64,000 nt of DNA from positions 248,001 through 312,000 of the forward strand of contig JALIHJ010000015.1 in NCBI GenBank assembly GCA_022984795.1. The letters run 5' to 3'. A program made the position numbers and the translations under genes. Position 1 is the first letter of the stretch. Each line of letters starts with the position of its first letter. Origin of the DNA: Fabrea salina. Lineage: Eukaryota; Ciliophora; Heterotrichea; Heterotrichida; Fabreidae. Positions 34,929 to 43,306 of the stretch are shown here, one piece after another. Below the pieces are notes generated by a model, which was not told the DNA's origin, made no database searches, and saw only the letters and a list, made by a program, of their open reading frames with translations.

Positions 34929-35642
34929 TTAAAAAATTCTGCTTTCGAGCATTTGTTTGAGTTGCTGCATTCCAGCGTTGGTGCTGGGTTGTGTTACATC
35001 AAGTACAAGAGCAAGCATCTGTTTGTTATTAATGTAAGGACAAATTGTTTTGGCAAAGTCCCCGGGCGGTACGATGTACAGAGACTGTTTGCCCAGAGGT
35101 ATAAAGCCTGCCTTACCCCTAGTTTCGAAGTACTCTATGTACTTCTTGAATTCGGCTTCTTGTGTTTCGTTATCAGCTTCCAACAACAAAAGAGATTTAA
35201 AAGAGGCAGAGTCGGGATAAGGAGACCTGTAAGAAATGTCTAAGTGGTACAGAGACTCGGGGAACTCGAAAGTCCCTTTTACACGGTACGCATCCACACC
35301 AACTCGGTGCTTCTTAGACCGCGACAGAAACCCTGACCAAATCAGTTCCTTTTCCTGAGGAGCTGAGTTGCGGCCGAGGTTAACTTCCCACCCAGCTTGC
35401 CTGAGGTTTTTCATTGCCTTTTCTGCCTCACTTCCGAACATCTCTACGAAAGCATAATTAAAGTGTTTAAGTGGAATGCCTTTTGGGTCGTTTCGAATTA
35501 TACGCAAGCTTAGTACAGATCCGTAGGGAGAAAACACAGATGACAGTTGGCTGTTACTTATGCCAACGGGAAGTTTAGATATGTGTAACTTTATAGTTTT
35601 CCGCGTGGGAGAACGAGAGCGCTCACGACAACTAGCTGGCAT
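34929..35642 (-). CDS. RRM plus SPOC-domain protein (Spen/FPA-like)
   Basis: 237 residues. The N-terminus is RS-like (RERSRSPTRK), then an RNA recognition motif (about 17-95: IKLHISKLPVGISNSQLSSVF as RNP2 region, NYAFVEMF as RNP1). The rest matches a SPOC domain: LIWSGFLSRSKKHRVGVDAYRVKG, FPESLYHLDISYR, then a beta strand series with LYIVPPGDFAKTI and a C-terminal LALVLDV. RRM-SPOC proteins such as plant FPA and animal Spen/RBM15 bind RNA and recruit transcription or 3'-end processing factors, often by reading phosphorylated polymerase II tails. This protein is a minimal version with one RRM. It converges on the previous gene with 19 nt between stops. Confidence 0.78.
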   Translation of the reverse strand: MPASCRERSRSPTRKTIKLHISKLPVGISNSQLSSVFSPYGSVLSLRIIRNDPKGIPLKHFNYAFVEMFGSEAEKAMKNLRQAGWEVNLGRNSAPQEKELIWSGFLSRSKKHRVGVDAYRVKGTFEFPESLYHLDISYRSPYPDSASFKSLLLLEADNETQEAEFKKYIEYFETRGKAGFIPLGKQSLYIVPPGDFAKTICPYINNKQMLALVLDVTQPSTNAGMQQLKQMLESRIF

Positions 35643-35710
35643 CTTTTTATTATAGCCATATTTTTCTTAACTACTTTTGAATTTAGTTCCCTTTTTATCG
35701 GAAATTAAAC

Positions 35711-36370
35711 ATGTCAGAAAAGCTCAAGAAACTATTTTGGGCTTGCCCCTCAGGTTCTTGCAACGAATCCCGTTCTCCGCAGTTGTTGAAGAGCCTGAGG
35801 CTTTTGAACTCAGGCTTGTGCTTAGGAATGTTTTTGATGGGTTTTACCTTCTTTCCTGAGATTTACTTCATCTACCTGACGCACTGGGGGGTGGTTCTGA
35901 CGTTCCTGTTTAACTGTGTGTCTTTGGCTAGTCTTGTGTGTAAAGGGGCTGATCCAGTAGCTTACTTGTTGTTTGAGGTGGCTTGGACTGTGGAGTGGGT
36001 GGTCACTTTGCTCTTCTGGACTACCATTGCTCCCTTGGTTTCCTTTGAAGGAGGAGACCTGGTTTACAACTTTGTAGTGCATATCCTTCCAATGGCTTTA
36101 CTGCTTCTGGACTTCAGTTTAAACCGAATCCTGTTTTTAAGGGACCATTATTCTTGGGTAGCAGCTCTGATGCTAGTGTACGTTTTGGGAGTCAACTTGC
36201 CAGTGACCCTTGCTTACCAAACTGTGTACCCTTTAATTACTTACAACAACTTTTGGACCTACTTAATCCTATTTGCAGCTGTATTCATTGCTGTAGCTTT
36301 CTTTGAACTAGCTGTGTACATAAAGAAAAGGCAGTTCTTAAAAAGACACTCTCTATTAATAACTCTGTAA
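35711..36370 (+). CDS. Multi-pass membrane protein, AIG1/FAR-17a-like
   Basis: 219 residues with about six hydrophobic helices: GLCLGMFLMGFTFF, a THWGVVLTFLFNCVSL segment, VAWTVEWVVTLLFW, VHILPMALLLLDFSL, WVAALMLVYVLGV and YLILFAAVFIAVAFFELAVY. The TxWG at the start of helix 2, the His near the fourth helix followed by LLLDFSLNRILF, and the length fit the AIG1/FAR-17a or related Rolling-stone group, some of which hydrolyse fatty-acid esters of hydroxy fatty acids. In AIG1 a Thr and a His are catalytic; candidates here are in THWG and VHILP. The C-terminus is basic (KKRQFLKRH). Assignment is moderate. Its stop lies 2 nt from the convergent kinase stop. Confidence 0.6.
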   Translation: MSEKLKKLFWACPSGSCNESRSPQLLKSLRLLNSGLCLGMFLMGFTFFPEIYFIYLTHWGVVLTFLFNCVSLASLVCKGADPVAYLLFEVAWTVEWVVTLLFWTTIAPLVSFEGGDLVYNFVVHILPMALLLLDFSLNRILFLRDHYSWVAALMLVYVLGVNLPVTLAYQTVYPLITYNNFWTYLILFAAVFIAVAFFELAVYIKKRQFLKRHSLLITL

Positions 36371-36372
36371 AG

Positions 36373-37566
36373 TTAGTTTAGTTTCCCTTGACTTCGATGT
36401 CCTAATTCGTCTGTAAAATCCACCCCACATCCAGCAGGCATTTTCCTAGCATCTACAGAAAGCTCTTCACTAGTGTTTTCTATAAGCACAGGAGTCCTAG
36501 CTTCAGAACAAATGTTGAGTTTTCCACAAGAGTGGGTGAAGGACTTAAAGCCCTGCAGACTCTCCAAGGTGTCTAGTTCCCAGAAGTCTTCGTTAAAGTA
36601 CTCCTCTGTGTCTTTACGCACAGAGTCCAAAGACACTTGCTTATAAGAGTCCTCCAGAGCTTGTGCAGCAAAAGATTCTATACACTCAAAGTTGTATTCA
36701 CAAAGAGGTTTCGGCAGAAGGGGGGACTGGAGTTCCTGCATGATTACTTGCAAGTCCAAGAAGTCAGGACGGAGACTTTCTTCTACTTGGAGCATATGGT
36801 GTAGTGAAGCCTTTACCAACTCGCTGTAGTGTAAGTCGTTTACTCGTTGGCTGATGACTTCTTGGCCCCTCATATTGAGTCCCCTTACGTTCTTCAGACT
36901 TGCCATCCTCAAGAAAGTAAGCCCCAAGCTGAACACGTCGCTTTTGTACATGTTATGGAGGACTTGGTCTTCAAGTCCGTACAACTCGTAGTTGAGATAG
37001 GCCTTTGCGCAAGAAGGCGAGAAGTACACAGGAGTCCCTACAAGGGTCTTGCCTCCAGGGAGTCCTTCGATTTCTTTGCGCGATACGCCAAAGTCACCTA
37101 TTTTGAAGTGGCCAGGTTGCTCCATAAACAAGTTTTGGGGCTTTAGGTCTCTGTGGCAAATCTTGTTTTTCTGTAAAACACTTAAAGCGTCCACTAAGGA
37201 AGTGAAGATTTCAAACAACTCCTTTTCAGTCCACCAAACTTTGCGGCGTTTTCTTCTTTTGATTTCGTCCTCCAAGTCCCCGTTTCCGAAGTGCTCCATC
37301 ACGATCACGAAGCAAAAACTTTCATTTAAATATTCCACAAAACAGTCGTACATCTGGCAAATGTTTGGGTGCTGTGAAGAGGCCATGAGAAGTAATTTGG
37401 CCTCTTCAAGGGCTTCTTGCACTACTGAGAACTTCTCAGAAGTAAACGTTTTAAGGCAAACTGGGTTTGAATTAATCTGGGACTTCAGAATCCGAGTGCT
37501 TTTGTTTTTACCTTTTGTACTTATGACCTCTTCAATTTCGAAGTCCGCTAGACTCATACTCGACAT
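36373..37566 (-). CDS. Protein kinase with altered glycine loop
   Basis: 397 residues. The kinase domain covers about residues 8-285: lysine in VCLKTF, QHPNICQMYD, MEHFGNGDLEDEI, HRDLKPQN, GDFGVSR and a DVFSLGLTF helix F. The region that should be GxGxxG reads ISTKGKNKSTRI and keeps one Gly, and the APE motif reads SPS. Catalytic Lys, HRD Asp and DFG Asp are intact, so activity remains possible with unusual nucleotide binding. The sequence is nearest NEK-like or similar ciliate-expanded kinases. The remaining 110 residues show no known domain. Confidence 0.82.
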   Translation of the reverse strand: MSSMSLADFEIEEVISTKGKNKSTRILKSQINSNPVCLKTFTSEKFSVVQEALEEAKLLLMASSQHPNICQMYDCFVEYLNESFCFVIVMEHFGNGDLEDEIKRRKRRKVWWTEKELFEIFTSLVDALSVLQKNKICHRDLKPQNLFMEQPGHFKIGDFGVSRKEIEGLPGGKTLVGTPVYFSPSCAKAYLNYELYGLEDQVLHNMYKSDVFSLGLTFLRMASLKNVRGLNMRGQEVISQRVNDLHYSELVKASLHHMLQVEESLRPDFLDLQVIMQELQSPLLPKPLCEYNFECIESFAAQALEDSYKQVSLDSVRKDTEEYFNEDFWELDTLESLQGFKSFTHSCGKLNICSEARTPVLIENTSEELSVDARKMPAGCGVDFTDELGHRSQGKLN

Positions 37567-37709
37567 TTATTCAATGGATTTAGTTTTCAAGATTATCGGT
37601 CCTTCGGATCAACTGCTTTATATAGCACTTAAATCTACAGCTGGGTAAAAAGTTTAATACGTAGTTATTTAAGATTTTAAATCGGAATTACAAATTCCGA
37701 TGTTTAAAT

Positions 37710-38465
37710 CTAGGGATTTTGTATGTTTATTTCAACTAGTTGGGGTTCTTTTTGAGGCACCTCTATCATTTCGATTTCTCCTTTGATTGAATGGATCAAC
37801 TCAACTACTTGTCGAGGTGCTCCTGTCACTTCAATTTCTTCTCTAGCTGCATGGATCAACTCAATTGCTTGTTGGATTATTTGAATTAAGTCACTTTCGC
37901 TTGATTCTTCTGTGTACTCATCCAAGTCAGCTTCAAACTGCTCTATGTTTTTGTGCTGCTTAATTTCTGTTTCATGGTACTCACACTTTTGGTGTTCACT
38001 TTTTTTAAAAGTTTTTGTTGAATTGTAGAAACTTTTTGGGCTGTTTTCACTAGTGTTTTCGCTTTTAGATTTAAAAGTTCTGCCAAAAGTATCTGAACTG
38101 TAGCTTTGGCAGCAATGATTACCCTGACACTCAGTTGCCTTAGCACCATTGTCTACTGAGTCTTCAGAGTGCGTGATTCTATGCTTATTCATAGTAAAGC
38201 CTTTTTGGTCCGATGATTCTGACCTGTTTTCAAAGTATCCTGAGTCAACTTTGTGACCACTGAAGTTGCTGGTTTCTTGGGAGTAGGTAAATTGGTTTTG
38301 AGCTTCCTCACAACCTGGGCTGTGGTTTCCCTCAGCACAGTAGTTTTCTACTTTTTGCTTAGTTGGCATATGCCTTAGAGCAAACGAGTCCTTTGGCTTT
38401 CCCTGAGAAGAGTAAGCTTCTGCTATACAAATAACTGCACACAGTGTTAGGATTACTCCTTTCAT
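37710..38465 (-). CDS. Secreted Ser/Asn/Glu-rich protein
   Basis: 251 residues from the ATG at 38465, giving signal peptide MKGVILTLCAVICIAEA. An in-frame extension upstream has no supporting start. The mature part has a few Cys (NYCAEGNHSPGCEE, CQGNHCC), many Ser, Asn, Lys and Glu, and a C-terminal region with two related units (IELIHAAREEIEVTGAPRQV and VELIHSIKGEIEMIEVPQ). No enzyme domain or anchor. The leader and composition resemble the secreted proteins at 14.5 and 15.5 kb, so a shared granule or surface role is plausible but unproven. Confidence 0.7.
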   Translation of the reverse strand: MKGVILTLCAVICIAEAYSSQGKPKDSFALRHMPTKQKVENYCAEGNHSPGCEEAQNQFTYSQETSNFSGHKVDSGYFENRSESSDQKGFTMNKHRITHSEDSVDNGAKATECQGNHCCQSYSSDTFGRTFKSKSENTSENSPKSFYNSTKTFKKSEHQKCEYHETEIKQHKNIEQFEADLDEYTEESSESDLIQIIQQAIELIHAAREEIEVTGAPRQVVELIHSIKGEIEMIEVPQKEPQLVEINIQNP

Positions 38466-38620
38466 TAAAGTAATAATTATACCAGATTTACAAGAACTTC
38501 TATTCATTTTTGGCAGTTACTTAGTAAGTGTTCTGAGCCGCCACTTCCTTTACTAGTCTTAAGTTAACCAGAACCACCAGACAAACAAACCAACACTATT
38601 GGTATGGGAACATTTATTGA

Positions 38621-39862
38621 TTAAAAAGGCAAGATTCTTTTCTTCTTGGACTTGGTTTGTGGGTTGGACTTTTCGGAACTGTAAATTTGTTGAATGTAAT
38701 AAGAGTTAAGTTGGCTTTCAATCCACAAATGCCACTTATGGAAGGGAACTTTTTCTTGCAGAGCTTTTTGGTAAAGGTTTTGGGTAGGGATGGTGCATAT
38801 GGTGTCCATGAAAGGAGAGTTGAGTTTGATTGCTTGAGTAGTGAGGGTGAAGTACTCCTCAGTGGGGTCTTTTCTCTTGACTTTGCTGCAAGGAATACTA
38901 ATGACTTCCCAGACTCCTGAGTCTTCTACTTGGGACTCCTTTTTGGTTTTGAAGATGTCTTCCTCAGCAATGTCTTCTAGGTTGGAGAACTCCGCCATCA
39001 AGGACACAGAGTAGGTTTCTTGTTTGGAAGGGGAGTTTTGTCTTGCGTGTTCTAAAACTTTGATTTCTTCTTCTAGTTTTTCGCAGTGTTTTTTGTACTT
39101 ATTGGACTCTTTAAGTAGTTCTTGGAACTTCTGGGTTTGGGTTTCTAGGTTTTCTTTGCTTTGGGAAACTTGGGTTTCTAGTTCTTTGATTTTGTGGTTG
39201 GAGCGTTGTTTTTCGTTTTCGAGAGAAGCTACTTGGTTTTTGACTTGGTCTAGTTGATCTTGGAGCGAGTTCTTCGACTCCAAAAGGTTTTTGCGTTCCC
39301 TTTCAAGTTCGTAGTTGGTTTTTTTCACTTTGCGGAACTGGGCGTGGAACTCTTCTTTGAGTGACTCAACGTGGAGTTCATACTCCTTGATTTGTGAGGC
39401 TTGGGTTTCAGGGAGTTCCCTGAGGGTGGAGATCTCTTTTTTGAGTTTGCGGTTTTCTGAGTCAAGAACCAGAATTTGCTCCTCTGCAGTTACTAAAGCT
39501 GAATTAATGTCTTCGGACTTTTGTTCTGAAAGTTCCCAGTTAGACTTGAGATCCTGGATTTGTTTTTGCAAGTGGTGGTTCTCGTTTTGGGCAGACTCTA
39601 GACGGTGCGTGTAGTTTTGTTGTTGGTCCTTGAGGGTCTGGTTGTTTTCTAAAAGGAGTTTGGCTATGCCTACTGCAGCGTTAAGTTCTTTTTCGCGGTC
39701 TGTGATCTCTTGAATGGCGTCCTGGAGTTCTTGGAGGGGGTCTTCTTTGTGTTCCTTGCTTTTGCGTTCCAAATAAGTCTGTGAAAGTTGAGCTGCTATG
39801 GACTCAAGCATCCCACTTAGTTGTTCAGTGTTGAGTTCCAAGTCTTCAGAAGTTTTAGCCAT
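38621..39862 (-). CDS. Coiled-coil protein with a possible dynein-adaptor-like CC1 box
   Basis: 413 residues from ATG 39862. Residues about 45-290 form an almost unbroken coiled coil. Its start includes LNAAVGIAKLLLENNQTL, which resembles the CC1 box of BICD, HAP1 and TRAK dynein adaptors (AA..G..LLE.N..L), though the Gly is not in the standard place. The C-terminal 120 residues are not coiled coil and contain an Asp/Glu patch and a basic end (KSKKKRILPF). Its start codon is 10 nt from the divergent SAM-domain gene. Confidence 0.7.
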   Translation of the reverse strand: MAKTSEDLELNTEQLSGMLESIAAQLSQTYLERKSKEHKEDPLQELQDAIQEITDREKELNAAVGIAKLLLENNQTLKDQQQNYTHRLESAQNENHHLQKQIQDLKSNWELSEQKSEDINSALVTAEEQILVLDSENRKLKKEISTLRELPETQASQIKEYELHVESLKEEFHAQFRKVKKTNYELERERKNLLESKNSLQDQLDQVKNQVASLENEKQRSNHKIKELETQVSQSKENLETQTQKFQELLKESNKYKKHCEKLEEEIKVLEHARQNSPSKQETYSVSLMAEFSNLEDIAEEDIFKTKKESQVEDSGVWEVISIPCSKVKRKDPTEEYFTLTTQAIKLNSPFMDTICTIPTQNLYQKALQEKVPFHKWHLWIESQLNSYYIQQIYSSEKSNPQTKSKKKRILPF

Positions 39863-39872
39863 TAAATAAAAG
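39863..39872. promoter_or_regulatory. 10-nt divergent spacer TAAATAAAAG
   Basis: The complete distance between the ATG of the coiled-coil gene (minus) and that of the SAM-domain gene (plus). A TATA-like AT element occupies all of it. Confidence 0.6.
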
Positions 39873-40997
39873 ATGAACCATGCTCCTTTCCACGCAACTA
39901 AAAAAGACACCAAGTACTTCTCCTTCACAAAAGAACCTTTACAAACCAAACTCACCAGTAAAAAGGCCTTTAACCCTGGCAGCCATTACCCACTGAGTTC
40001 TCCGAGTACTGGCAATCCTAGGAGCTACTCCTTGTATCGGAAATACAAAAAGTACCAGAGAAAACCCACCCCCAGCAAAGCCTCACTTAGCGAGTCCCGT
40101 GTAGGCGAACTAGAAATGCTCGAGTTTTTGAGGAGCTGCGGAATGCAGCAGTACCACTTTTTGTTCACCAAAAACGGAATAAAAGACATGGAAACTGTTA
40201 TGGAACTCAAAGAAGAAAACTTAAACGAGCTCTGCATACCTTTAGGCCACCGACTCAAGATCCTCAAAAGACTCCGAGAGTACATAATAATCTCTAGAAA
40301 CAAAAACAGTATATCTGACCACGAAGAAACCAAACCCAGTTCAAAGGAACCCCGCAGCACCAGTTCAATCCAAAAGTCCCACACCTCAACTAAGACCTAC
40401 GAAGAAAAGTCCGACGAAGACCCCAAACTAAGTCTTAGAGAAAAGTTCTTTGGCAAAGGTTTCGAAGAAGAAACAAGACAACCTCCAGTGTCAAATATAG
40501 AAATTCCCCCTGAGTTCCAGAAATTTTTCTGCTGTGTATGCAACAGGAACTTAGCCAACAAAACCCCAATAAAAGCCTTTTCTAAAGAATTTTGCAGCGA
40601 ACAGTGTTACCAGTTGCTTGCCAAAGAAGTCAGTGTAGAGTGTCTGTGTGGGAAAACCCTTCCTAAAAGCGGTGCCAACTACCATCGGGGCAGTTGGTAC
40701 TGCAGCAAAGACTGCAGACTCAAAGAGGATTCCAAAAAGGGACCTGAAGAAAGCACAAAAAGTCCACGCAGCACAATCCAAGAAATTCACTCCTTCTTCA
40801 ACAAAAACGACCAACTTTTCAAAGTGTTTAATATTAAAGAGTACGGGGGATCCAAACCTGAAGAAGTTTTGAGAAGAAAAGCCAAACCTTACTGTCCGTC
40901 TCCTGACATTTTAAATGTCTGCAGGATTTCTGTTCCTCCAAACGACTATTCAAACGAAAGTTTTGAACAGGACGAAGGCATAACTGGATGGGATTAA
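39873..40997 (+). CDS. SAM-domain protein with C-terminal treble-clef-like zinc motifs
   Basis: 374 residues. Residues about 70-135 are a SAM domain (MLEFLRSCGMQQYHFLFTKNGI, MELKEENLNELCIPLGHRLKIL). Residues about 210-290 hold paired Cys motifs: CCVCNRNLANK, FCSEQCYQLL, CLCGKTLP, WYCSKDCRLKE, compatible with FCS/MYM-type zinc fingers. The linker is Ser/Lys-rich. SAM domains polymerise or bind partners; the zinc module may bind protein or nucleic acid. I recognise no named orthologue. The last codons overlap the stop of the convergent PG-rich gene. Confidence 0.72.
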   Translation: MNHAPFHATKKDTKYFSFTKEPLQTKLTSKKAFNPGSHYPLSSPSTGNPRSYSLYRKYKKYQRKPTPSKASLSESRVGELEMLEFLRSCGMQQYHFLFTKNGIKDMETVMELKEENLNELCIPLGHRLKILKRLREYIIISRNKNSISDHEETKPSSKEPRSTSSIQKSHTSTKTYEEKSDEDPKLSLREKFFGKGFEEETRQPPVSNIEIPPEFQKFFCCVCNRNLANKTPIKAFSKEFCSEQCYQLLAKEVSVECLCGKTLPKSGANYHRGSWYCSKDCRLKEDSKKGPEESTKSPRSTIQEIHSFFNKNDQLFKVFNIKEYGGSKPEEVLRRKAKPYCPSPDILNVCRISVPPNDYSNESFEQDEGITGWD

Positions 40998-42109
40998 TTA
41001 CTTTTTTCGGCCCAGGTTACATTAAATGTTGGTTTTAAGAGAGAAGCATTGGTTTCGTACTCCCCTGGACCTAAGCCTGAAGTTGGCAGCATGTAGTTGT
41101 TGGGTCCTTCTTTAAACCTTAAATCTGTCCCAATTAAAACTGAGTTCTGGAAAACAGCAGAGAGGTCGTACTGCCCTGGACCTGGACTTTCTTCTGGAAG
41201 AGTCTCTTTGAACCTTTCTGACTTGGAAGATAGGGGGTTCTTGTACCGTGAAGGACTCCAGTCTAAGTCATAGGACCCCGGCCCTACTCCTACTTCTTCA
41301 TAATTCTTTTGCGAAAACCTGTTGGATTTTGCAAACTTGTAAGAGTTGCGAGAAACCAACTTTATGTTGTAAGCTCCTGGCCCTACCTCGTGGAGATTGC
41401 TGGGCTTTTTGTATGAACTTGACCCAATGTAGGCAGCCCTTATGTTGGACTTTTTGGTGGCGTTGTAAGAACCTGGCCCAACGTTTTCTAGTTGGTAGGG
41501 TTTAAGACAGTCCCTGAAAGTTCCTGACTTGAAGTTGGAGGTTGGTGAGAGATTAGACTGCTCCCTGAACTTGACAAACTTGGCATTTCGGGGCTGGAAC
41601 TGCTTGCGAACACTCAAAGACCTAGACTCGCTGGGGAAGTCAAGTCCAGACTTACTGCGAAAAGGGGACTTGATTTTGTACTCTTTGGGAGGCACATAGG
41701 AGTCCTCGTAGTTAAACTTGTAAGTTTGCTGCATAGGTATAGAAACTGGACTAGGACTGGGGTGGACTTTGAGAGTGCGGATTACTTTCACTTCGGGGGG
41801 TTTTGTTTGGATTTCGGGAGAGTAAGAGCCAGGGCCAGGAGCTGGTTCCTCTTTTTTAGGCCTGAACCTGAGTGCATCTGAACTGAACCTTGAACTGGAC
41901 TTTTTAACCGGCTCAAAGGACTTTAAGTAGGTACCTGGTCCAGGAATGTCTTTGAAGTAGCGAATTTTGAACGAATTAGGGATTTTTTCATTGCGGTTAA
42001 AAGAAAAAGACTGGGAGTTAAGGTAGTTTCTGACTTTGTACTTCGCGGGACCTGGACTTTCTGTTTTGGGGAACTGCATTTCTCGCTTCGACCTTGAAAT
42101 GTCTATCAT
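40994..42109 (-). CDS. PG-rich repeat (SHIPPO/ODF3-type) axonemal protein
   Basis: 371 residues with at least eight PGPG.Y-type repeats: SPGPAKY, IPGPGTY, APGPGSY, VGPGSYN, VGPGAYN, VGPGSYD, SPGPGQYD, LGPGEYE. This is the sperm-tail PG-rich (STPGR) pattern of ODF3/CIMAP proteins, which line the lumen or surface of ciliary doublet microtubules. The sequence between repeats is basic with many Phe, Tyr, Ser and Lys. Its start follows TAATTAA. The stop codon overlaps the SAM gene stop by 4 nt on the other strand. Confidence 0.8.
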   Translation of the reverse strand: MIDISRSKREMQFPKTESPGPAKYKVRNYLNSQSFSFNRNEKIPNSFKIRYFKDIPGPGTYLKSFEPVKKSSSRFSSDALRFRPKKEEPAPGPGSYSPEIQTKPPEVKVIRTLKVHPSPSPVSIPMQQTYKFNYEDSYVPPKEYKIKSPFRSKSGLDFPSESRSLSVRKQFQPRNAKFVKFREQSNLSPTSNFKSGTFRDCLKPYQLENVGPGSYNATKKSNIRAAYIGSSSYKKPSNLHEVGPGAYNIKLVSRNSYKFAKSNRFSQKNYEEVGVGPGSYDLDWSPSRYKNPLSSKSERFKETLPEESPGPGQYDLSAVFQNSVLIGTDLRFKEGPNNYMLPTSGLGPGEYETNASLLKPTFNVTWAEKSN

Positions 42110-42160
42110 TTAATTATTGGAGTTACTTAACTTCACTGGCACAATAAATGCGCACTGCAA

Positions 42161-43294
42161 CTAGTTACTTCTCAAAAAACTATTGACTACCTCAAACAAC
42201 TGGATAGAGTGAGTTTTGTTCCGAACACACTGGTCCAAAACGCTTTCATAAGCTTCTGTAGAAATAGTGCCTTTGCCATGTATAACTTTAGAGTGGAAGT
42301 GAAGCACTAAGTACGAAGTAAACTCAGGGTGGCCTTGGAAACCCAAAACTCTGTTCTGGTAAATGTAGGCTTCGTTCACGCAAGTAGGCGAGGTGTAGAT
42401 TCTAGTTGCTCCTCTTGGCAGTTCCAAAACGCAGTCTCCGTGACACATTGAAACGCTTACTTTCTCAGGAAACTCAAGGTACCCGTGCACTCTTTCGTAA
42501 GACTCTGTTTTGTAAATAAAGGTATTGCAGGGGTTCTTTCCAGTTTTGCCCCCAAAGGCCCTTGCTAGTATCTGGTGGCCTAAACAAATTCCAAAAAACT
42601 TAACTCTTGGGTACTGGTTGTACACAGTAGTAATGAGTTCAATGAAGGGGTGCATCCAAGGAAGTGAGTTGTCGAAAGAGCAGTACTTAGCTCCTGTAAT
42701 AACCACTCCTTTAGCATTACTGAAAACGCCAGGACTAGGTATTTGTCCTCTGGGTACGTTGTAGTGGTTAACTTTTTCCTGGGCTTTGACTATGAAGCCT
42801 CCGTAAAGTGCTTCCCCCAAACCTGACCAGGGTTCGTAGTCTTGCATGTGGAAAATCAAAAAGTCTGGGTTTTCATGGTACTCAAAAGGCGTGTAGAAAG
42901 TAGCTTCTCCCTTAAGTCCAGCTTTAAAGCAATTGACCTGTTCAGCTTGGGTCATTCTAGTTTTAAGTAATTCCCAGTCTAAGTCTTCAACGATCTTTTC
43001 AGAAAATTCCATTTCGGGCAAAGGAACGCAAATGGTGTTTCCGCAGTAAAAGGAGTGGTAAGCAATATGCTTCAAGCATTCCCTCACAGGTGGGTCGTAG
43101 AAGTATTCCAGATGTTCCCAGTAGTTCTCTGACTCAGTTCTGATGTTCAGAAGACTCACTAAGACTCTGCACGTGGCAAAAAAGGGGTTGATGTGGGCTT
43201 CTTCAAGTTTGAACCAAGGAAGTTCGTCTTCAGTTTTCAAACAAAAATAAGAGTCTTCGCTTTTAGTGTATGCAAGAATCCTGAAAGTCGACAT
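42161..43294 (-). CDS. Class I glutamine amidotransferase-like protein
   Basis: 377 residues. The C-terminal half (about 155-375) is a GATase1 domain: nucleophile Cys in FFGICLGHQILARAFGG and the His-x-Glu of VLGFQGHPEF. The oxyanion strand segment appears as VVITGAKYCSFDN. The family takes ammonia from glutamine or acts as gamma-glutamyl peptidase; the lack of a synthase partner and the HQILARAFGG motif favour the stand-alone gamma-glutamyl-peptidase-like type. The N-terminal 150 residues are not recognised. The ATG is 12 nt from the divergent RING-protein start. Confidence 0.78.
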   Translation of the reverse strand: MSTFRILAYTKSEDSYFCLKTEDELPWFKLEEAHINPFFATCRVLVSLLNIRTESENYWEHLEYFYDPPVRECLKHIAYHSFYCGNTICVPLPEMEFSEKIVEDLDWELLKTRMTQAEQVNCFKAGLKGEATFYTPFEYHENPDFLIFHMQDYEPWSGLGEALYGGFIVKAQEKVNHYNVPRGQIPSPGVFSNAKGVVITGAKYCSFDNSLPWMHPFIELITTVYNQYPRVKFFGICLGHQILARAFGGKTGKNPCNTFIYKTESYERVHGYLEFPEKVSVSMCHGDCVLELPRGATRIYTSPTCVNEAYIYQNRVLGFQGHPEFTSYLVLHFHSKVIHGKGTISTEAYESVLDQCVRNKTHSIQLFEVVNSFLRSN

Positions 43295-43306
43295 TTATAA
43301 AGGGCA
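43295..43306. promoter_or_regulatory. 12-nt divergent spacer TTATAAAGGGCA
   Basis: Lies between the amidotransferase ATG (minus) and the coiled-coil RING ATG (plus). Contains TATAAAG. Confidence 0.6.
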
